From assembly GCA_958407465.1 (NCBI GenBank), contig CATYIV010000002.1, positions 39,873 to 103,872 of the forward strand: a stretch of 64,000 bases of DNA, written 5' to 3'. Below are positions 58,858 through 64,000 of this stretch, piece after piece (within the stretch, counting starts at the first letter, position 1; the number at the start of each line of letters is the position of its first letter). Source of the stretch: an uncultured Collinsella sp. GTDB taxonomy: Bacteria > Actinomycetota > Coriobacteriia > Coriobacteriales > Coriobacteriaceae. The notes beneath the pieces are model-generated. The model did not search any database. It saw nothing but the letters and a program-made list of their open reading frames with translations, and was not told the origin of the DNA. The translations under genes and the position numbers were made by a program.

Positions 58858-60568
58858 AAAAGCGAAGACGGTCAACGTCCTCGAGGGACCGATGACCGAG
58901 TCGTGCGCCGAGTTTCCCGCGCGCCACGTGTTTATCAAGTGCCCGGAGTGCCGCCGTGTGATCGATGAGGCGCGCCTGCACGACAACCTCGAGGTCTGCC
59001 CTCGTTGCGGCAAACACTTTCGCGTGAGCGGGCGCGACCGCATGCGCATGACGATTGACGAGGGCACGTTTGAGGAATGGGATGCCAGTCTGGCGCCGGA
59101 GGACTTCCTTTCGTTTCCCGGCTATGCCGACAAGCTCAAGAGCGTGAGCGAACGTTCGGGCGAGCGCGATGCCGTTGTGTGCGGCAAGGGCAAAATCTGC
59201 GGTTGCGATACGGCGCTCTTCTTTATGGACGCCAACTTTATGATGGGCTCGATGGGTTCCGTGGTGGGCGAGAAGATCTGCCGCACATTTGAGCGTGCGA
59301 CCGAGCTGGGACTGCCGGTCGTTGGCTTTACCGTATCGGGTGGCGCCCGCATGCAGGAGGGCGTGACCTCGCTCATGCAGATGGCCAAAATCTCTGCGGC
59401 GGTTAGGCGCCATAGCGAGGCGGGCGGCCTGTATATCACGGTGCTCACTGACCCCACGACCGGAGGCGTAACCGCGAGCTTTGCCATGGAGGGCGATATT
59501 ATCCTGGCCGAGCCCGATGCCCTGACGGCATTTGCCGGCCCGCGCGTGATCGAGCAGAACATGCACAAGCGCCTGCCCAAGGGATTCCAGCGCTCCGAGT
59601 TTTTGCTGGAGCACGGCTTTTGCGATGCCGTTGTACCGCGTGGCGAGGTTGCGCTCACGGTAGGCGAGCTGCTGGCGCTGCACGAAGGGCACGCGCCCGG
59701 CCTGGGGGCACCGCACGAGATTGTGCATACGGGCCGCCGCGGCAAAAAGCTGGGACATTTGTTCAAGCGCTCGGCCGCACCAAAAACCGCGCTCGAGATT
59801 GTCAAGCAGACCCGCTCGGCAGATCGCGCCACGGCAGGCGAGATGATCTCGCTGGGCCTGGATGGATTTGTGGAGCTGCACGGCGACCGCTACTTTGGCG
59901 ACGACGCCGCTGTGGTGGCTGGCATTGGCTGGAAAGACGGGCGCCCCGTAACGGTCATCGCCATCGAGCGCGGCACCACGACCAAAGAGCGCATGCGTCG
60001 CAACTTTGGCATGGCACATCCCGAGGGCTACCGCAAAGCGCGTCGCCTTATGCGCCAGGCCGAAAAGTTTGGTCGACCGGTTCTGTGCCTGGTCGATACT
60101 TCGGGCGCGTTTTGCGGCATCGGTGCCGAGGAGCGCGGCCAGGGCGAGGCGATTGCTCAGAATCTCATGGAGATGAGCGGCCTTAAGACACCGATTGTCT
60201 CGGTGGTGACAGGCGAGGGCGGCTCTGGTGGCGCGCTGGCGCTGTCCGTGGCCGACCGCATCCTGATGCTCTCGAGCTCGGCCTATTCAGTCGTGAGCCC
60301 CGAGGCCTGTGCGTCGATCCTGTGGAAGGATACCGAGCGTGCGGATGAGGCCGCCGAGGCGCTTAAGCTCACGGCCCCCGATCTGCTGGCGCTCGGCATC
60401 ATCGACGGCATTGTTGACGATAAGGGCCTGTCGCATGAGGAGATCACCGGTGCCGTCATGTCCTCGGCATTTGATGCCTTCGATACGCTTGGGCAGCTCG
60501 ACGACGCGACCCTCACAAACCTCCGCTACGAAAAGTACCGCGCAATCGGTCGATACCGCACGATGTGA
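58844..60568 (+). CDS. accDA: Fused acetyl-CoA carboxylase carboxyltransferase (AccD-AccA)
   Basis: 574 residues, both carboxyltransferase halves in one chain. The N-terminal AccD part has the four-Cys zinc finger CPECRRVIDE...CPRCGKHF and GFTVSGGARMQEG. The C-terminal AccA part (from about residue 285) has DGFVELHGDRYFGDD, DTSGAFCGIGAEERGQ and EGGSGGALAL. The join is near residue 285 (HTGRRGKKLGHL). It transfers CO2 from carboxybiotin to acetyl-CoA. The ATG overlaps the accC end. Confidence 0.94.
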
Positions 60569-60584
60569 CAAAGGGACAGCCCGC

Positions 60585-61823
60585 ATGTCATATTGGGAAA
60601 GGCGTTCCATGCTACAAGTTTCTAACACCTCGTTTACAACGTCGGTTTCATCAAACGCCATGGCCGTGGTGGACTATCTGTCCAAAAGCATGATGTCGGC
60701 GCTGCCGTTTATTGTCTGCGCGGCGTTGTTCCGCACCGTCGCTGTCATTATGGGCGAAGGCATGCTGGGCCTGTGGTCTGCCGATTCCGATATCTATCGC
60801 CTGTTCTACAGTTGGCTCTATAACGCCGGCTACTACTTTTTGCCCATTTATCTTGGTTGGGCGGCCGCCCGCCAGCTCGGTTGCTCGGAGCAGCTGGGCA
60901 TGATGCTGGGCGGCGTATTGATTGCACCCGATTTACTCAAGCTTGTCGATGCCGCATCGACGACGGGGGCATCGATGACTTCCGTGTATGGTCTGCTTCC
61001 TGCGCCGGTCAACGATTACACGACGACTGTTATTCCGGTTCTCATTTCGATGCCCGTGCTATGGCGAGTGGAGTGTTTCTTTAAGCGCGTTATCCCTAAG
61101 GCCGTGGCGTTTTCGTTTGTTCCGTTTGCGACCATGCTCGTCATGGTTCCGGTTTCGCTGTGTATTACGGCACCGGCGGGCAGCTATCTGGGCATGCTGT
61201 TGGGCCAGCTTATGTTTATGCTTGGCAATTCCGGTGGCATCGTGTCGCTGCTCACGCTCATGGGGCTTGCCGCGGGCTGGGAGTTCCTAAAGATAGCGGG
61301 CGTCAGCAACGTCGTTCTATCGCTTGCGTACGCGCAGTTTATGAGTGTGGGAACGGATTCGTGCATCCTGATTGCCGCGACGATGGCGACGTTCGCCGTT
61401 TGGGGCATGCCTTTTGGCGCGTCGCTCCGCGTTGCGGATAAGGACGAGAAGGCGCTCATGCTGGGCTACTCAATCTCGGGTGTTCTTGGCGGCGTAAGCG
61501 AGCCGGCGCTGTACGGTTGCGGCTTTAAATATGGCAGGTGCCTGACGTGCATGGCCATTGGCGGCGCCGTCGGAGGCCTTGTTGCGGCCGTGGGCCACGT
61601 TACGGCCTATACCATCGGCATGACGAATGTCCTTATGGTCATTGGCTTTGCCACGGGCGGCATCTCGAACCTGCTGTGGTGCTGCGCTGCCGGCGGTGTG
61701 GCATTTGCGGTGTCTGCGGCGCTGAGCTACTGCTTTGGCGTGGTGCCGGCGAAGGGACAGACGACGGGGGACGGAGCCGATTCACCCGAAACCTCGAAGA
61801 GCGTGGCCGAAGTAAGCGCGTAA
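60585..61823 (+). CDS. PTS EIIC-type permease, glucose/beta-glucoside family, without EIIB/EIIA
   Basis: 412 residues, about ten hydrophobic segments. EIIC features: MSALPFIVCAALFRTVA, GGVLIAPDLLKL, and the signature GVLGGVSEPALYGCGFK (GxxEPAxYG). There is no EIIB or EIIA domain, so it needs subunits in trans, possibly the EIIA at 23805-24368. ATG 60585 follows AAGGGA by 9 nt. It is 16 nt after accDA but functionally unrelated; its own promoter is not obvious. Confidence 0.88.
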   Translation: MSYWERRSMLQVSNTSFTTSVSSNAMAVVDYLSKSMMSALPFIVCAALFRTVAVIMGEGMLGLWSADSDIYRLFYSWLYNAGYYFLPIYLGWAAARQLGCSEQLGMMLGGVLIAPDLLKLVDAASTTGASMTSVYGLLPAPVNDYTTTVIPVLISMPVLWRVECFFKRVIPKAVAFSFVPFATMLVMVPVSLCITAPAGSYLGMLLGQLMFMLGNSGGIVSLLTLMGLAAGWEFLKIAGVSNVVLSLAYAQFMSVGTDSCILIAATMATFAVWGMPFGASLRVADKDEKALMLGYSISGVLGGVSEPALYGCGFKYGRCLTCMAIGGAVGGLVAAVGHVTAYTIGMTNVLMVIGFATGGISNLLWCCAAGGVAFAVSAALSYCFGVVPAKGQTTGDGADSPETSKSVAEVSA

Positions 61824-61861
61824 ACCTGTGCGACACAAGGACGATTCCTTTGCCATATTCC

Positions 61862-61896
61862 AAGGCCGTGGCCCGTGTGGGTTGCGGCCTTTTTTG
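61862..61896 (+). terminator. Intrinsic terminator after the EIIC gene
   Basis: AAGGCCGTGGCCC and GGGTTGCGGCCTT form a stem with one mismatch, followed by TTTTG. Confidence 0.8.
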
Positions 61897-61974
61897 TATC
61901 TGGGGGACAAAGTGGCTACACTACAATCCGTTTGAGCAATAGATATATAGGTAGTACCGTGGGGGCGGATGTAG

Positions 61975-63129
61975 ATGGTCGAGTGGATTGTTAAGCGTGC
62001 GCAGGGCGACCGTGCGCGCGTGGGCACGTTGACGGGCGTGGTGTGTATTCTCGCCAATGTGGCACTATGCGCTGCGAAGGGCGTAATTGGCGTGCTGTCG
62101 GGATCGGTTTCGATTGTGGCGGATGCCATGAACAACCTGTCCGATGCCAGCTCGAATATCGTGAGCGTGCTGGGCTTTAAGCTGGCGAGCAAGCCGGCCG
62201 ACCCCGAGCATCCTTACGGCCACGGTCGCTACGAGTATCTCTCGGGTTTGGTCGTGGCGGCGCTCGTGCTGCTTATTGGCATCGAACTGGTGAAGTCCTC
62301 GGTGGAGCGTATTGTCAACCCGGAGCCTGTCGAGTTCTCGCTTGCCCTGGTGGCAGTCCTGGCACTTTCGATGGTTGTAAAGCTGTGGATGGCGGCCCTC
62401 AACCAAAAGCTCGGCGATCGCATTGAGTCCGAGACGCTGCATGCGACCGCGCAGGATTCCAAGAACGATGTCCTTGCCACAGGCGCCGTGTTGGCGTGCG
62501 CAATTGTTTCGCAGGTGACGCACATCAATCTTGACGCATGGGTCGGCCTTGCCGTTGGCGCCTATATTGGCTGGAGCGGTTTTGAGCTCATCCAGGATAC
62601 GGTGAGCCCGCTTTTGGGCCAGTCGCCCGATCCTAAGCTGGTCAAGCACATTCGAGACAAGATCATGAGCTATCCCGGCGTTTTGGGCGTTCACGATTTG
62701 ATGGTTCACGACTACGGCCCGGGCAGGAAGTTTGCAAGTGCGCATGCCGAGATGGCGGCCGAGGACAGCCCGTTGGAAAGTCACGACACGCTCGATAACA
62801 TCGAGCAGTCGTTTAGGGACGAAGACGGCATGATCGTTACGCTTCACTACGATCCCATCGTGACCGATGACCCCAAGCTGGCGAGCATGCGCTTGCGCAT
62901 TCACGCCATGGCCCAGGAGATCGATAGCCGCCTCTCGATTCATGACCTGCGCTGCGTGCCGGGTCCTACGCACACCAACGTGATCTTTGACTGCGTGCGT
63001 CCCTCGGATCTGCAGATGAGTGCCGAAGACGTAAAGCACGCGCTGGCACAACGGGTCGAATCGGAATATCCCAAGTCGATTGCCAAGATTACGATCGACG
63101 AAGACTACGTAGGGCATACCCACGAGTAA
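61975..63129 (+). CDS. Cation diffusion facilitator (CDF) family transporter
   Basis: 384 residues. Six membrane helices in the first 200 residues, with metal ligands in DAMNNLSDASSN (helix 2) and DSKNDVLATG (helix 5), and the loop HPYGHGRYEY. A cytoplasmic C-terminal domain (about 215-380) is longer than usual (duplicated dimerisation-like part). It exports divalent metals such as Zn2+, Fe2+ or Mn2+. Start ATG 61975 after GGGGGCGG. Confidence 0.9.
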   Translation: MVEWIVKRAQGDRARVGTLTGVVCILANVALCAAKGVIGVLSGSVSIVADAMNNLSDASSNIVSVLGFKLASKPADPEHPYGHGRYEYLSGLVVAALVLLIGIELVKSSVERIVNPEPVEFSLALVAVLALSMVVKLWMAALNQKLGDRIESETLHATAQDSKNDVLATGAVLACAIVSQVTHINLDAWVGLAVGAYIGWSGFELIQDTVSPLLGQSPDPKLVKHIRDKIMSYPGVLGVHDLMVHDYGPGRKFASAHAEMAAEDSPLESHDTLDNIEQSFRDEDGMIVTLHYDPIVTDDPKLASMRLRIHAMAQEIDSRLSIHDLRCVPGPTHTNVIFDCVRPSDLQMSAEDVKHALAQRVESEYPKSIAKITIDEDYVGHTHE

Positions 63130-63168
63130 GGCTATGCCGGCAAAGCAGGTTATGCAGAAGGGGAGAGC

Positions 63169-63795
63169 ATGAAGAAGCTGTATCTACTCCGCCACGGTCA
63201 GACGGAGTTCAACGTCAAAAAGCTGGTCCAGGGCCGCTGCGATTCACCGCTCACCGACTTAGGCCGTCAGCAAGCCGGGATGGCAGCCGCATGGCTCAAA
63301 GCCCACGGCGTCGTCCCCGACAAAGTGGTCTCATCACCTTTGGGCCGAGCCATGGACACGGCAAGTCTCGTCGCATGCGAGCTCCTCGGCCCGGACGCAG
63401 CAGTCGAGCCCTGTGAAGGCATTATCGAGCGCAGCTACGGCACCTTCGAAGAAGGCCCCCACGACGCCCTGCCCACCGACGTCTGGGATCCAGGCGAGGA
63501 CTTAATCCCATTCGGAGGAGAAGGAAGCCAGGCACTGCAAGAGCGCATGGTAGACACCCTCACCAATATCATGGGCGCCGAGGGCATCGAAACCCTCCTA
63601 GCAGTAAGCCACGGCAGCGCCAGCCGCCAATTCATCAAGGCTGCAGCCCCAGAGGGCTTCGGGCTCCCAACAAAACTCCCCAACTGCGCCATCATGATCT
63701 TCGATTTTGATGAGGCAAAGCCACAAGCAGAAGGCGAGTCAATGCAACGCAAGTTCACCCTCCAGCAAATAGTGGATCCCCAACAAAGTAATTAG
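63169..63795 (+). CDS. Histidine phosphatase (phosphoglycerate-mutase-like)
   Basis: 208 residues. Phosphohistidine motif LLRHGQTEFN, Arg/Glu sites (GRCDSPLTDLGRQQA, IIERSYGTFEEGP) and second His in VSHGSASR. The substrate is unknown; the family includes cobalamin-phosphate and sugar phosphatases. From about 63230 onward the codons become A/C-ending (GCA, CCA, CAA, GAA, GTA), unlike the preceding genes. Fold-back element E3 starts 36 bp after the stop. Confidence 0.87.
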   Translation: MKKLYLLRHGQTEFNVKKLVQGRCDSPLTDLGRQQAGMAAAWLKAHGVVPDKVVSSPLGRAMDTASLVACELLGPDAAVEPCEGIIERSYGTFEEGPHDALPTDVWDPGEDLIPFGGEGSQALQERMVDTLTNIMGAEGIETLLAVSHGSASRQFIKAAAPEGFGLPTKLPNCAIMIFDFDEAKPQAEGESMQRKFTLQQIVDPQQSN

Positions 63796-63830
63796 CTGAG
63801 CGAGCAGAGTTAAGCAGACATCACCGTGGC

Positions 63831-63993
63831 GTTCCCAGTGTGCGGCGGAGGGGGCGGGCCTGAGACATATTAAGGTTGTCGCGAGTTCCGCACGAACAGG
63901 AGAGCACTTAATGTGCTCTCCGTCGTGAGCAGGACTGTAGAGCAGCAACCTTAATATGTCTCAGGCCCGCCCCCTCCGCCGCACACTGGGAAC
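63831..63993. repeat. Fold-back element E3 with perfect 47-bp arms
   Basis: Arms 63831-63877 and 63947-63993 are complementary at all 47 positions. Complementarity continues to the window edge after a 2-base offset (GTGGC against GCCAC). The core (63878-63946, 69 nt) runs from GTCGCGAGTTCCGCACGA through GGAGAGCAC-TTAAT-GTGCTCTCC to CAGGACTGTAGAGCAGC and is nearly identical to that of E2. Confidence 0.95.
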
Positions 63994-64000
63994 GTGCCAC

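Overview
This window reads as a chromosomal segment of a high-GC Gram-positive bacterium of the class Coriobacteriia, most likely a Collinsella or close relative. The assignment rests on my memory of protein families, not on a search. Evidence includes the actinobacterial-type insertion near the N-terminus of RpoC, FabK as enoyl-ACP reductase, a DisA diadenylate cyclase, many GTG/TTG starts and strong C/G-ending codon use. Nearly all of it is core genome. There is no prophage, no insertion-sequence transposase and no CRISPR array. The unusual content lies in the intergenic DNA and in a few gene fusions.

Layout. 1-0.9 kb: a hipBA toxin-antitoxin operon cut by the window edge, with three evenly spaced operators. 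0.9-1.6 kb: mntP behind a manganese riboswitch. 1.8-7.3 kb: disA-ispD-ispF-cysS-rlmB-NYN ribonuclease. 7.3-8.8 kb: a lone HTH/HipA-like kinase fusion with a large promoter palindrome. 8.9-14.2 kb: tRNA-Thr, two arrays of dyad repeats, tRNA-Tyr/Thr/Met-tuf, then rpmG-tRNA-Trp-secE-nusG-rplK-rplA. 14.3-24.4 kb (mostly minus strand): phosphoesterase plus ParB-like/BMP fusion, MscS, a TrpXYZ-like ABC importer, a WYL-type regulator, asnS and a PTS EIIA. 24.6-33.7 kb: esterase, FeoA-FeoB fusion, MFS exporter, GH13 glycosidase, DNA glycosylase, an unrecognised gene and an aminotransferase. 34-44.6 kb: rplJ-rplL with an L10 leader, galU, rpoB-rpoC. 44.8-46.4 kb: ECF-type sigma factor and its membrane partner. 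46.9-50.3 kb: rpsL-rpsG-fusA-rpsJ. 50.4-60.6 kb: birA divergent from a complete type II fatty-acid synthesis operon (fabH-acpP-fabK-fabD-fabG-fabF-accB-fabZ-accC-accDA). 60.6-64 kb: PTS EIIC, a cation diffusion facilitator and a histidine phosphatase.

How the genes work together. Translation and transcription genes dominate (tuf, fusA, six ribosomal proteins, nusG, secE, rpoBC), each block having its own strong promoter or leader. BirA should biotinylate AccB, whose carboxybiotin is used by AccC and the fused AccDA to make malonyl-CoA. FabD, FabH, FabF, FabG, FabZ and FabK then elongate acyl-ACP.

Most interesting. Three long fold-back elements (about 33.7, 46.6 and 63.9 kb) share a conserved 63-69 nt core, but each has its own locus-specific self-complementary arms of 35-47 bp. 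One includes an inverted, diverged copy of the neighbouring rplJ promoter. Two of them directly follow genes whose 3' portions switch to A/C-ending codons. A second class of small TGTCCC-containing palindromes overlaps three stop codons. Other points of note are the HTH/HipA-like fusion, an alpha-CTD-like helix-hairpin-helix domain near the C-terminus of RpoC, the AccD-AccA fusion and the ParB-like/BMP fusion.
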